The notes under the pieces are model-generated. The model was not told where the DNA came from. It worked only from the letters and a program-made list of their open reading frames with translations, and did no database searches. Positions 6,791 through 16,476 of a stretch of DNA of 64,000 bases are shown piece after piece. This DNA comes from Clostridium amylolyticum (GTDB lineage: Bacteria; Bacillota; Clostridia; Clostridiales; Clostridiaceae): contig NZ_FQZO01000001.1 of NCBI RefSeq assembly GCF_900142075.1, forward strand, positions 310,001-374,000, in the 5' to 3' direction. Each line of letters opens with the position of its first letter. Positions within the stretch are counted from its first letter, which is position 1. Position numbers and translations under genes: made by a program.

Positions 6791-7723
6791 ATGAATTCCA
6801 TGTGGATTTTATTATTAATACTGGCGATTATTTTCGTTGTAATGCTGCTGTTGTGTAGTATCGTATTCCTGCCGCTGTTCATTGGCAGGCGGATAAAAAG
6901 TCCGATTACCAAAGAAAGTCGGGAATACTTCTTCAGCGGAGAAGGAGAACATGTAATAAAGACTCATATCATAGGCTATGGGGAGAATAAGGAAAGTTTT
7001 ATTCTATATGCTCCTGTCCACTTGGAGGGAACACTTCCGGTAATTATCTGGGGCAATGGAACAGCCGCTCTGCCGAAGAATTATGATGAGCTACATCGGC
7101 ATCTTGCTTCTTGGGGTTTTATTGTTATGAATACCTATAACAGTGATACTGGAACCGGCAAGCCCCTAAAGGAGGCTCTTTGCTACCTGCTTGAGGAGAA
7201 TGCGAAGCCTGACAGTATTTTCTACATGCATGTTGATACGCAGCGTATAGGCTGTGCGGGACATTCCCAGGGTTCTACGGGTGTGATTAATCTGCATACG
7301 AATTTTACGGAAGGAAGTTATATAAAAACCGTTGTTTCTATTGCACTTCCTGCTCTGCGATGGTGTGATCCTGAGGATGTATATGTACCAGAAAGAATTA
7401 ATGTTCCTTTTTTGGTGTTAACCGGTACCCTTGATTTTATTATCTCTCCCTTCAGGAGTTGCCTTGCTGCTATTAACAGATTAGAAAGCGGTGTTGAGGG
7501 TTGGTTTCTGGAGGCCCGCTACTGTTCCCATACGGAGATTCAGGAGGAAGGCGGTAAATATAAGGGCATATTGACAGCCTGGTTCCGGTACAGGCTGATG
7601 GATGACAATACGGCGAGGGAGATCTTTGAAGAGCAGGGAGAGATATATAAGAATGCGGGCTGGAGAAGAGTATATGCACGCGGAGTCCGTGATAATATTA
7701 GGAATGACAGCAGACTATCATAA
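6791..7723 (+). CDS. Membrane-anchored alpha/beta hydrolase, PET-hydrolase/lipase-like
   Basis: 310 residues. A single N-terminal hydrophobic helix (res ~5-31) suggests membrane anchoring with an extracytoplasmic catalytic domain. The alpha/beta-hydrolase core has an oxyanion strand PVIIWGNGTA, nucleophile elbow GHSQGS (Ser159), acid loop LTGTLDFI and CSHTEI with the presumed catalytic His. The pattern recalls chlorophyllase/cutinase-like esterases. Substrate unknown; the co-linear GH3 and GH106-like genes suggest an esterified plant or microbial glycan. AAGGCATAGG precedes the ATG. Its 3' end overlaps the next frame, implying an operon. Confidence 0.75.
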   Translation: MNSMWILLLILAIIFVVMLLLCSIVFLPLFIGRRIKSPITKESREYFFSGEGEHVIKTHIIGYGENKESFILYAPVHLEGTLPVIIWGNGTAALPKNYDELHRHLASWGFIVMNTYNSDTGTGKPLKEALCYLLEENAKPDSIFYMHVDTQRIGCAGHSQGSTGVINLHTNFTEGSYIKTVVSIALPALRWCDPEDVYVPERINVPFLVLTGTLDFIISPFRSCLAAINRLESGVEGWFLEARYCSHTEIQEEGGKYKGILTAWFRYRLMDDNTAREIFEEQGEIYKNAGWRRVYARGVRDNIRNDSRLS

Positions 7724-8564
7724 GGAGCTGATTCAATCAATGCAGAGGGAAAAATGTATTCGTGACAGCAAGCCTGTAGCTTCAAAGATTCGTAAAAAGC
7801 GCCGTTTCAAACCTAAATGCCAGATTACCTATGAAAATGCTTCTGAAAGCCTTATGGATGAATATTGGGATTCCTTTATTCACGCTGAGATCTACCTGAT
7901 GGAGATACTCGGTCTGTCTAAGGCCAGTGTAGAGGCGGATAGAAGCCTCTGCAGCCGGCGTGAACGAAGGAAGAAAAGTCAACAACAAAGGAATTATCAA
8001 ATTGATCAAATAATGCTTGAGCTTCTGCAGCTATTGAAAGAAGCCCAGGAGAAGAAAATATCACCGGAATACATTTGGGGTAATGACCCCAAAGGCTTTT
8101 GTAAAAGGTTTCTAGAGCAGCGGGAAATAAAACTACCCACTCCTTTGGAACTATTTGCACTCCGATTAAGAGAGCTAGTTAAGGGTTTTTTGATTGTATC
8201 CTGCATCATCCTGCTCACGATGAAGGGAGCACCATCCTTTACCACGAAGGCGGACCTGTCGGTATGCCTGATGGATCCCATCAGGATACTGGTGGATTAT
8301 CTGCTGGTTGAACGATATATCAAAGCCAATATCTTTAATCCTAATATAAAAGGAAAATCCATATATCGAAAATTCAAAAGGTATGATCTTATTATAATAG
8401 CTGGGTTGATTCTGCTTAATTTGGGAGCACAGAAGCTGTTTGACTACCCACATTCCTACGTCTGGTTTACGCTTTTGCAGGGGTGCGTTTTTTATCTGCT
8501 TCCGATACTGATCCTGTTACTCATATTGAAAGTCTGCTATAGAAATGTAAAGCGCAGCAGTTAG
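7674..8564 (+). CDS. Unknown membrane protein
   Basis: About 296 residues if started at ATG 7674, chosen because GGAGAAGAG (7662-7670) lies just upstream; ATG 7704 has AGGA abutting it and is less likely. The N-terminal half is soluble and very basic (KPVASKIRKKRRFKPK, SRRERRKKSQQQ), then there are about three membrane segments (res ~175-190, ~245-262, ~268-292). It overlaps the preceding hydrolase gene by 50 nt in another frame. I do not recognise the family. Base composition matches the surrounding GC-richer block. Being in the same operon, it may localise or export one of the hydrolases, but that is only context. Confidence 0.6.
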   Translation: MHAESVIILGMTADYHKELIQSMQREKCIRDSKPVASKIRKKRRFKPKCQITYENASESLMDEYWDSFIHAEIYLMEILGLSKASVEADRSLCSRRERRKKSQQQRNYQIDQIMLELLQLLKEAQEKKISPEYIWGNDPKGFCKRFLEQREIKLPTPLELFALRLRELVKGFLIVSCIILLTMKGAPSFTTKADLSVCLMDPIRILVDYLLVERYIKANIFNPNIKGKSIYRKFKRYDLIIIAGLILLNLGAQKLFDYPHSYVWFTLLQGCVFYLLPILILLLILKVCYRNVKRSS

Positions 8565-8612
8565 GGCTATGAGCTGCTGAATTATAATTATAGTAATTAA
8601 GGAGAGAGGTTT

Positions 8613-9452
8613 ATGAAAAAAGGACATTTTTTCCATGAAGAGCTGCGGGATGGAATCTTCTTGATATCCTGCAAGGAATGGGAAATGCGTACAGTAACCA
8701 TTAATACATACCTGATTAGGGGCAGGGAAAAGGCGGTGCTGGTGGATGCGGGACTTGGAACCTCCGGATTGAGAGAATATGCGCAGCAGCTGGCTGGGGT
8801 GCCCGTCCAGCTGGTACTAAGCCACGGACATTTCGATCATACCGGTGCCGTGAATGAATTTGACGATGTATGGGTACACCCGGAGGATGCATTGATTCTG
8901 GGGAAGAGCATCATTAAGCTCCTGCCTTCAAAGAAAATAACCGCGAGGATTCATAATTTGAGAGAAGGAGATGAATTATTGCTGGGTGACAGAACACTTC
9001 AGGTATATGGTATTCAGGGGCATACTGCGGGAAGTATAGTACTTTATGATGAGAAAACAAAAACCCTGATATCCGGTGACAGCATCTGTAGAAGAGTGTT
9101 CTATATTGATGGTAATAAATATCCCATCAACCGGTTTTTTCATGATCTAATGAAGGTGGACCAGCTAGATTTTACCGGAGTGTGTTCTGCCCATGACCGT
9201 TTCCTTCTGCCAAAGACTCAGATTAGGCACATGATTGATGTTATATCAGAGGGTATCTTTTACAGTAATATTACCATACGTATTCTGGGACGTAAGTATT
9301 TCCAGGTGAAATACGGTATCGGACCTGAGGATCCGGATTTTATTGATTTTTCTGCTCCCATTGCATGCAGAGAACAGTTAAAGCTTGAAGTTGATGATTT
9401 TCTTAAGAAGAGCGGGTATCAGTCTATTCAGAAGGGAGGCAGTTATGAATAA
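8613..9452 (+). CDS. MBL-fold metallo-hydrolase
   Basis: 279 residues with the metallo-beta-lactamase-fold metal motif SHGHFDHTGA (His71, His73, Asp75, His76), a second metal His in GHTAGS, an Asp in LISGDSI and a final His in CSAHDRF. The family hydrolyses thioesters, lactones, phosphodiesters and the like; this one resembles the broad glyoxalase-II-like group, so the substrate cannot be named. GGAGAGAGG 9 nt before ATG fixes the start. It overlaps the following esterase gene by 8 nt. A 155-bp internal segment (8891-9045) is duplicated downstream at 15805-15959. Confidence 0.8.
   Translation: MKKGHFFHEELRDGIFLISCKEWEMRTVTINTYLIRGREKAVLVDAGLGTSGLREYAQQLAGVPVQLVLSHGHFDHTGAVNEFDDVWVHPEDALILGKSIIKLLPSKKITARIHNLREGDELLLGDRTLQVYGIQGHTAGSIVLYDEKTKTLISGDSICRRVFYIDGNKYPINRFFHDLMKVDQLDFTGVCSAHDRFLLPKTQIRHMIDVISEGIFYSNITIRILGRKYFQVKYGIGPEDPDFIDFSAPIACREQLKLEVDDFLKKSGYQSIQKGGSYE
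8891..9045 (+). repeat. Source copy of 155-bp duplication inside the MBL gene
   Basis: Ungapped match to 15805-15959 with nine mismatches by direct comparison (about 94% identity). Same orientation, 6,914 bp apart. Confidence 0.9.
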
Positions 9453-10515
9453 AGCGATTCTGATTCTTTACTTTTTCAGCATGAAGCTGAAAAGAGCAGG
9501 TCTGAAAATGAAAAGGCCCTTTCATAGAAAAAGGCCCGTGGGTGTCTTTATTACACCGCAGGACACCGTGGACAGTATCATAGAGCATCCTGTACTGGTT
9601 GAAGAAAAGGCAAAAATCTATCAACGATCCAAGGAGAATGACATAATGGCAATACAGACACTTGAAAAATTCGTATTGGGTTTTTCAAACACCACCGGAC
9701 AAAGCTATGCGGACGGTCTTAATGCCATAATTAAAAATCACGGTAATAATGTGAAGGTTTACAGACGAATTTATTCTGAAGAAGAGATAAAAAAAGATCC
9801 CACTAAGGCCCATGCTAGTCTACATTATTTTCCTTCCGGGAAGAAATCAAAGTTTATTATAGTATGTCCTGGAGGTGCCTATGTTAATTGTGAAGCCCTG
9901 TCGGAGGGTTATCCACTGGCACTTCATTTGAACAGTCTAGGCTATACTGCTTTTGTGCTTTCCTATCGTGTAAGGGAGGAAGCATATAATCTGGCGCCAG
10001 TGGAAGATCTGGCAGCAGCTGTCCGATATGCTCTTCACCGTGAAGATGAATTGAATATAATTCCTGAAGATTATGCGGTTTTGGGGTTTTCAGCAGGAGG
10101 GCATCTGGTTGGATGCTATGGTCTTGACAATATAGGCTATAAGAAATTTAATCTGCCGAAGCCCGCAGCCATCATGATAGCATATGGACTCATATCAACT
10201 GAGAAGTTTCCACATTGTAATAAGCTGCTTCTGGGGCCTGAACCGGATGAAAAGGCTGTAAGTGCAATCAGTATCGACAGGAATATAACACCTGATTACC
10301 CTCCCGTATTCTTCTGGGCAGGTAAGAATGATCTTCTGCTGGATTACCGTCAGCATGGAGATGAACTGGAAAAGGCTGTGCGGATTAATGAGATACCCTA
10401 CGAATATCATCTGTATGAAAAGGCACAGCACGGAATATCTCTGGGTATAGGAACCGAAGCTGAGGGATGGGTGGACAGGGCAGCAGCCTTCTGGGCCAAG
10501 CATTCAGCGAAATAG
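9445..10515 (+). CDS. Alpha/beta hydrolase, carbohydrate-esterase-like
   Basis: About 356 residues. ATG 9445 is preceded by GAAGGGAGG (9431-9439), so the 20 upstream in-frame codons are not used. The hydrolase domain (res ~110-355) has IVCPGGAYVNCEA (oxyanion hole), nucleophile GFSAGGHLVG, WAGKNDLLLD (acid) and KAQHGIS (His), a set typical of BD-FAE/acetyl-xylan-esterase-like alpha/beta hydrolases. The N-terminal ~90 residues carry a hydrophobic then basic stretch and have no recognised domain. With the glycosidases downstream, deacylation of a plant polysaccharide or glycoside is a reasonable inference. Confidence 0.75.
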   Translation: MNKAILILYFFSMKLKRAGLKMKRPFHRKRPVGVFITPQDTVDSIIEHPVLVEEKAKIYQRSKENDIMAIQTLEKFVLGFSNTTGQSYADGLNAIIKNHGNNVKVYRRIYSEEEIKKDPTKAHASLHYFPSGKKSKFIIVCPGGAYVNCEALSEGYPLALHLNSLGYTAFVLSYRVREEAYNLAPVEDLAAAVRYALHREDELNIIPEDYAVLGFSAGGHLVGCYGLDNIGYKKFNLPKPAAIMIAYGLISTEKFPHCNKLLLGPEPDEKAVSAISIDRNITPDYPPVFFWAGKNDLLLDYRQHGDELEKAVRINEIPYEYHLYEKAQHGISLGIGTEAEGWVDRAAAFWAKHSAK

Positions 10516-10553
10516 ATAATGCGCAGAATTCTTGCGCAGGAATGGAGGGACAT

Positions 10554-12797
10554 ATGATCAAAGACCTAATCAAACAAATGACACTGGAGGAAAAGGCAGG
10601 ATTGTGCTCCGGTGCAGATTACTGGCATACGAAAGCAGTGGAAAGACTGGGCATTCCGGCCGTGATGGTAACGGACGGCCCCCATGGTCTTCGCAAGCAG
10701 GAAGGGGAAGCAGATCATCTCGGTCTGAACCAGAGTGTTGCTGCTGTATGTTTTTCTCCGGCCTGTGCCAGTGCTTCCAGCTTTGATGAGAATTTATTAC
10801 ACCTGATGGGCAGGGCTCTGGGTGAAGAATGCAGATCAGAGAATATAGCGATTTTACTGGGACCTGCCGTTAATATTAAGAGAAGTCCGCTTTGCGGTCG
10901 TAATTTTGAATATTTCTCAGAGGACCCTTATCTCACCGGTAAGCTTTCTTCAGCACAGATTAAGGGTATTCAAGAATGGGAGGTTGGTACCAGCCTAAAG
11001 CATTATGCAGTCAATAATCAGGAGACCTGCCGCATGACCTGCTCCTCAGAGGTGGATGAACGTACGCTGCGTGAAATCTATCTTGCGGGCTTTGAGATGG
11101 CTGTGAAAGAGGCAAGGCCTTGGACCGTAATGAGCAGCTATAACAAACTTAATGGAGAATATGCCAGTGAAAATAAAAAGCTTCTTACGGATATCCTGCG
11201 TGAGGATTGGGGCTTCCAGGGCTTCGTAATGTCGGACTGGGGAGCTGTTAATGACAGAATAAAGAGCCTTGAGGCAGGACTGGAGCTTGAAATGCCCTCT
11301 TCCAGCGGTATTCGTGATGAACAGATTGTGAAAGCAGTGAGAGAAGGCTTGCTCCCGGAGGAACTATTGGATCTGGCTGTGGAACGCCTTCTTAAGGTTA
11401 TATTCAAATATTCACAGGCCGATGTTACCGATATGCAATATGACAGAGAGAAACATCACAAGATAGCAACGGATATAGCAAAGGAATCTGCTGTTCTTTT
11501 GAAGAATGAAGGTGCGCTACCCCTGAGCCGTCAGACAAAAGTTGCCTACATAGGTGCTTTTGCTAGAATACCTCGTTATCAAGGAGGAGGCTCCAGCCAT
11601 ATCCATGCTAGCAGGGTAACTAATGCATTGGATACTGGTAGGAATAAAAATCCTAATATAATTTATGCGGAGGGTTTCCCCCATGACAAGGATCAGGAAG
11701 ATCAATCTCTTTTTGAAGAAGCGGTCAAAGCTGCTTCCGAAGCGGATGCAGCCATTATCTTTGCCGGATTACCCGAATCCTTTGATTCCGAGGGGATTGA
11801 CAGAAGGCATATGAGGCTGCCGGAATGTCAGAACCGGATGATTGAGCTGATCGCGGGAGTGCAGAAGAATGCCATCGTAGTTCTCCATAATGGCTCTGCT
11901 GTGGAAATGCCTTGGGCAGATAAGGTTAATGCTATTCTTGAAATGTTTCTTGCAGGTGAGGGAGTGGGTGAGGCAACAGATGCCCTGTTATATGCAGATG
12001 CAAATCCCTGCGGCAGACTGGCAGAAACCTTTCCCATTCGGCTTGAGGATACCCCGTCATATTTGAATTTCCCTGGAGATGGCAAAAAGGCCGTCTATTC
12101 GGAAGGGATTTATATCGGTTACCGTTATTATGAGGCTAAAAAAATCCCGGTATTATTCCCCTTTGGTCATGGACTGTCCTATACCGAATTCTCCTATAAG
12201 GATATCCAGTTAACCCGTGGTAATTTTACAGAGGGTGAGAGCATAAGCGTAACGGCACAGATCACCAATTCAGGGAAGATGGCAGGAAAAGAAGTAGTGC
12301 AGCTCTATGTAGGCGATCGTACCGGCACCCCGGGCAGACCTGTAAAGGAGTTAAAAGGATTTGCAAAGATAGAGCTTAAACCTGGAGAGACGAAGCCAGT
12401 AAGCTTTGAAATTGATGCCCGTTCCTTATCCTGGTATAACGAAGAAATAGGAGACTGGTATGCTGCTGGTGGAACCTATGACATTTTACTGGCTCATTCC
12501 TCTGCAGATATCCGTCTATGGGAGAAGGTTGAATTCACTCCTGTAAAGAAGATTCCTTTCCGGGTGGATGAGAATACAACCATAGGCTCATTGTTGAAAA
12601 ATCCCAAAACCTCACCGATTATGTCCATGATGTTTTCGAAGTTTAGCGGAGGCATTACATCAGGCTTTGGCAGTTCAGATGAGGTGCTGAATGAAATGAC
12701 GGGAGGGCTGCCGCTCAGGGCATTGTTTGGATTTTCAAAGATTACAGAGGATCAGATGAAGGAATTAATCTATGTACTAAAGAAGCAGCTGGAATAA
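10554..12797 (+). CDS. GH3 beta-glucosidase-type glycoside hydrolase
   Basis: About 748 residues, starting at ATG 10554 behind GGAGGG (10544-10549). The three GH3 parts are in order: TIM barrel (res ~1-290; VTDGPHGLR, LGPAVNIKRSPLCGRNFEYF, KHYAVNNQE, nucleophile Asp228 in VMSDWGAV), alpha/beta sandwich (res ~300-530; LLKNEGALPL, NGSAVEMPWAD) and C-terminal fibronectin-III-like domain (res ~590-670; NSGKMAGKEVVQLYV). An ~80-residue C-terminal extension follows. No signal peptide, so it is probably cytoplasmic and cleaves imported oligosaccharides or glycosides with retention. Third in a run of co-directional hydrolase genes, 38 bp after the esterase. Exact sugar specificity cannot be read. Confidence 0.88.
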   Translation: MIKDLIKQMTLEEKAGLCSGADYWHTKAVERLGIPAVMVTDGPHGLRKQEGEADHLGLNQSVAAVCFSPACASASSFDENLLHLMGRALGEECRSENIAILLGPAVNIKRSPLCGRNFEYFSEDPYLTGKLSSAQIKGIQEWEVGTSLKHYAVNNQETCRMTCSSEVDERTLREIYLAGFEMAVKEARPWTVMSSYNKLNGEYASENKKLLTDILREDWGFQGFVMSDWGAVNDRIKSLEAGLELEMPSSSGIRDEQIVKAVREGLLPEELLDLAVERLLKVIFKYSQADVTDMQYDREKHHKIATDIAKESAVLLKNEGALPLSRQTKVAYIGAFARIPRYQGGGSSHIHASRVTNALDTGRNKNPNIIYAEGFPHDKDQEDQSLFEEAVKAASEADAAIIFAGLPESFDSEGIDRRHMRLPECQNRMIELIAGVQKNAIVVLHNGSAVEMPWADKVNAILEMFLAGEGVGEATDALLYADANPCGRLAETFPIRLEDTPSYLNFPGDGKKAVYSEGIYIGYRYYEAKKIPVLFPFGHGLSYTEFSYKDIQLTRGNFTEGESISVTAQITNSGKMAGKEVVQLYVGDRTGTPGRPVKELKGFAKIELKPGETKPVSFEIDARSLSWYNEEIGDWYAAGGTYDILLAHSSADIRLWEKVEFTPVKKIPFRVDENTTIGSLLKNPKTSPIMSMMFSKFSGGITSGFGSSDEVLNEMTGGLPLRALFGFSKITEDQMKELIYVLKKQLE

Positions 12798-13071
12798 CTT
12801 AATAAATGACCGAGCTGTTTCATAATAATGTATTGCATTGCTCATCTTGTGATGAACTATTATTGCAGTTAATTTGATTATAGGCAATATGATACTCAGA
12901 TCGTATTTGAGAGGAAGCAGATATACAAAAGTGATGGAATGCTTTGGGCACAGCCGGAGCAGGGAGATCACCGATTAGTATGAAGCTTCCTTTTCAAGTT
13001 TATACATAATAAGATTCAAAAATTCATTTTGAATATAAAAGCTGCCGAAGGGCAGCATGATGGAGGTAAGA

Positions 13072-15765
13072 ATGAAATCATTTATAAAAGAATTAATTGA
13101 ACAGAAGGAAGATAATTATATTCTGCCATTTTTCTGGCAGCATGGAGAGACTGAAGGGAAGCTGAGGGAGTATATGGAGGCAATCCATAGCTGCGGTATT
13201 CGTGCAGTCTGTGTGGAGGCCAGACCCCATCCGGATTATCTTGGACCTGGCTGGTGGCATGATATGGATATAATTATTGATGAAGCTAAGAAAAGGGATA
13301 TGAAGCTGTGGATTCTGGATGATGCACATTTTCCTACCGGCTATGCCGCCGGAAAAATTGCCCAGTCAGAGGATAAATACTGTAAGCAGTACATTAGCCG
13401 GAAGTTTATCGATGTCAGCGGCCCTATACCTGAGGTTGAGGTTAGTCTTGCGGCCATGATGATGCCTATGCTGCTGCCCTCAGGATTAAATCTTGAAATG
13501 TTTGGTATGAGCTCGGAGAAGAAGCGCTGTTTTACAGATGACAGAATCCTGTCCATCCGTGCATATCAGATAGATAGGAACTCCTCCTTGATTGGAGAAG
13601 GAATAGATCTTATTACCAATATTGTAAACGGAAAATTAATATGGGACGTTCCCCAGGGTACCTGGAGGATTAATGTTCTTTTTATTACAAGAAACGGTGA
13701 GGGGCGCTGCGACTATATCAGTATGGTGGATAAGGCTTCCTGTAGAATCCAGATTGATGCGGTGTATGAACCTCATTATGAGCATTACAAAGAAGAATTT
13801 GGGAAAACCATTGCAGGCTTCTTTTCGGATGAACCCTGCCTCGGCAACAGCATCGGCTATAATTTTGATGAGTCCATCGGAAAGAAAAAAGCACCGCTTC
13901 CCTGGAGCAGCCAGCTTGAGAAAATGCTGGAGGAGAAGCTTGGAAAGGAGTATTTGCCATATTATCCTGCACTTTGGACCGACATGGCGGATGAGAAGGT
14001 AAATGCCAGGGTTCGCTATGCCTATATGGACTGTGTGACCAGACTGGTGGAAAAGAATTTTTCCAGACAGATTGGAGAGTGGTGTGAGGAAAGAGGAGTG
14101 GAATACATTGGTCATATCGTGGAGGATAATAATCAGCATAGCAGACTTGGCAGCAGCCAGGGACATTTTTTCCGCTCCATGATGGGCCAGCATATGTCAG
14201 GAATTGATAATATCGGAGATCAGGTTCTTCCTGGAGGAGAAAATCATAAAAGAGAAGCATTGCTGGGTGCGGATAAGGATGGAGAGTTTTATCATTATGA
14301 ACTGGGAAAGCTGGGTTCGTCCCTTGCCCATATCGATCCGAAGAAACAGGGGAGGGCTATGTGTGAAATCTTTGGAGCTTACGGCTGGAGGCTTGGGATA
14401 AGAACAATGAAATATCTGATGGATCATTTTCTGGTGAGAGGTATTAATGTATATGTACCTCACGCATTTTCAGCAAAGGATTTTCCTGATTCGGACTGCC
14501 CGCCTCATTTTTATGCCGGGGGAGAGGATCCTCAGTTTAATTATTTTAAAAAGCTGATGCACTACACCAATCGTATGTGCCATCTATTGAACGGAGGTAC
14601 ACATATAGCACCGGCAGCCGTATTGTATCACGGAGAAGCCGAATGGACGGGAGGCTGTATGTTTAATCAGAAGGTTGCCAGAGAGCTGTTGGAAAGTCAG
14701 ATTGATTTTGATATTCTTCCCTCCGATGTTTTTGCAGATATGTCAGCTTACAAGGCAGAATTTAATGACTGCCTGCAGGTCAATGGTGAAAGCTATGACT
14801 GCTTTATTGTCCCATATGCAGAATTTATCACAAAGGAAGTGGCTGTATTTGCCGGTACTGCATCAAAAAAGGGCTTCCCGGTATTCTTTGTTCAAGGGCT
14901 TCCGGAGGGAATCTGTAATATAGATAAGCAGGAAGAGGAGAAGCTGCTGCTTGAAGGACTTTGCGAATGCATTGTAGTTCCTCTGGAGACTTTGTCAAAA
15001 ACATTGAAGGATAACAAATTATTTGAAATCAGCAGTGACAATCAATTTGATGCGCTGCGTTATTACCATTACCGTAAGGAGCAGACAGAGCTATATATGT
15101 TCTCCAATGAAAGTATCGGTAAGGAATACAATGGCTGGATAACCGTGAAATCAAAAGGAGAGGTAAGCTTGTATGATGCTATGGAAAACAGGATAATTCC
15201 GGCAGAATACAGAAATACCGAGGATGGAACAAGCATACATATCAGATTAACACCCTATCAGAGTGTGGTTGCTCTATTTGAGGATTTGAAGGAGGTGGAA
15301 GAACAAGGCGATTTCAAGACTAAGTTGGAATATAGACTGGACGCAGCATGGCGCATCTCCAGTGCAGAAGTCAGTCAATATCCGGAGTTTCATCCTGTTG
15401 AAGTTACGACGGAGTTAAGAAGCATGGGCCGGGTATTACCTGCTTTTTCCGGTTATTTACGGTATGAAAGTGAGTTTATTTATGATATAATGCCAACCGG
15501 CAGAGAGCTATTGAATATTACAGATGTCTATGAAGGCGCTGAAGTCTGGCTGAACGGCCTCTGTCTTGGAATGAAAATCTGTCCGCCATATCAGTTTCCT
15601 TTGAGAGAAGCATTAAGAGCAGGAGAGAACCATATAAGGATTGAGGTCGCCACAACCCTGGACCGGAAAGTGAAATCCCTTCCCCAGGATATGCGTTCCC
15701 TGATGTTCTATTCAAAGATAACAGAGCCGACGGGTATTGTAGGAAGTGTGGAAATCTGGAACTGA
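13072..15765 (+). CDS. Large glycosyl hydrolase, GH106/alpha-L-rhamnosidase-like
   Basis: About 897 residues. ATG 13072 follows GGAGGT (13062-13067) with 4-5 nt spacing and is preferred over ATGs at 13057/13060. The N-terminal region (ILPFFWQHGE, GIRAVCVEARPHPDYLGPGWW, KLWILDDAHFPTGYAAG) resembles the barrel of GH106-like and related unclassified glycosidases; acidic residues in FSDEPCLG and HIVEDNNQHSR are candidate catalytic groups. The C-terminal ~150 residues (PAFSGYLRYESEF, DVYEGAEVWLNG) look like a beta-sandwich of the GH2 sugar-binding type. No signal peptide. It lies 275 bp after the GH3 gene in the same GC-richer block, so rhamnose-containing glycosides are a plausible target; family assignment is tentative. 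Confidence 0.65.
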   Translation: MKSFIKELIEQKEDNYILPFFWQHGETEGKLREYMEAIHSCGIRAVCVEARPHPDYLGPGWWHDMDIIIDEAKKRDMKLWILDDAHFPTGYAAGKIAQSEDKYCKQYISRKFIDVSGPIPEVEVSLAAMMMPMLLPSGLNLEMFGMSSEKKRCFTDDRILSIRAYQIDRNSSLIGEGIDLITNIVNGKLIWDVPQGTWRINVLFITRNGEGRCDYISMVDKASCRIQIDAVYEPHYEHYKEEFGKTIAGFFSDEPCLGNSIGYNFDESIGKKKAPLPWSSQLEKMLEEKLGKEYLPYYPALWTDMADEKVNARVRYAYMDCVTRLVEKNFSRQIGEWCEERGVEYIGHIVEDNNQHSRLGSSQGHFFRSMMGQHMSGIDNIGDQVLPGGENHKREALLGADKDGEFYHYELGKLGSSLAHIDPKKQGRAMCEIFGAYGWRLGIRTMKYLMDHFLVRGINVYVPHAFSAKDFPDSDCPPHFYAGGEDPQFNYFKKLMHYTNRMCHLLNGGTHIAPAAVLYHGEAEWTGGCMFNQKVARELLESQIDFDILPSDVFADMSAYKAEFNDCLQVNGESYDCFIVPYAEFITKEVAVFAGTASKKGFPVFFVQGLPEGICNIDKQEEEKLLLEGLCECIVVPLETLSKTLKDNKLFEISSDNQFDALRYYHYRKEQTELYMFSNESIGKEYNGWITVKSKGEVSLYDAMENRIIPAEYRNTEDGTSIHIRLTPYQSVVALFEDLKEVEEQGDFKTKLEYRLDAAWRISSAEVSQYPEFHPVEVTTELRSMGRVLPAFSGYLRYESEFIYDIMPTGRELLNITDVYEGAEVWLNGLCLGMKICPPYQFPLREALRAGENHIRIEVATTLDRKVKSLPQDMRSLMFYSKITEPTGIVGSVEIWN

Positions 15766-15804
15766 TGCTCTATTTGTTAATAAAAAAACTATTGTAATAG
15801 CTCC

Positions 15805-16069
15805 ATTGATTCTGGGGAAGAGTATCATTAAGCTCCTGCCCTCAAGGAAAATAACCGCGAGGATTCATAATTTGAGAGAAGGAGATGAATTATTGCTCGG
15901 TGAGAGAACACTTCAGGTATATGGTATTAGGGGGCATACTGCGGGAATTATAGTGCTTTGGGGGATTTTTGTTATAGGGGATGGATACTACTTAGGAGTC
16001 ATGCTTGCAATAATAGCAGATAAGTTAATTTTTAGGAGCAAATTACTGGATTTTGAAATGGCTGCATAG
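15805..16069 (+). pseudogene. Duplicated fragment of the MBL-fold hydrolase gene
   Basis: Positions 15805-15959 repeat 8891-9045 with nine mismatches, giving LILGKSIIKLLPS, REGDELLLG and GHTAG in an open frame, but metal motifs HxHxDH and the downstream Asp/His are missing. The remainder to 16069 (two hydrophobic stretches) matches nothing I recognise. No Shine-Dalgarno site or start of its own is convincing. It marks the right border of the GC-richer island. Confidence 0.75.
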
Positions 16070-16070
16070 G

Positions 16071-16476
16071 ATATAAATCATAAGATGAGTTAAATAAAAT
16101 TCTCTGGGAATTAGTGTGTATTCGTGCTATCAAAGCATACGTTAAATGTTGCGTGCTACTATATCGTGAGATGTAGCAACCCAATAATCACATTCAATTT
16201 TTAATAAATCCTTGCATTTTCAAAAAAATCTTGCAGGTTTTACCCAAAAAGAAACCAAAAGAGAACCAAAGTAAAAGGTAAGGTTAGAGGGATAATAAGA
16301 ATAAGTACGAGAAGGAAGTTGAAAAGAATGTTAAAGATAAAAGGATAGATTTATTTATAGGGCAGTGACTATTGATACGTAATATCACAAACTAAAAATG
16401 TAGTTAAGAACACTATCAACATTAACACGCATGTTTCATAGTATGGTATTGATTAATAATATAAAGGAAAAAGTTT
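16071..16476. other. Gene-free stretch
   Basis: AT-rich DNA with no supported ORF. GTTGC...CTAC (16148-16159) and GTAGCAAC (16174-16181) form a weak dyad; several short purine-rich runs resemble decayed coding sequence but nothing is recognisable. Confidence 0.5.

Noticed and set aside
13636..14260. Long minus-strand open frames of ~180 codons inside the GH106-like gene.
   Set aside because: They are antisense shadows created by higher GC and codon bias; no family motifs or ribosome sites.
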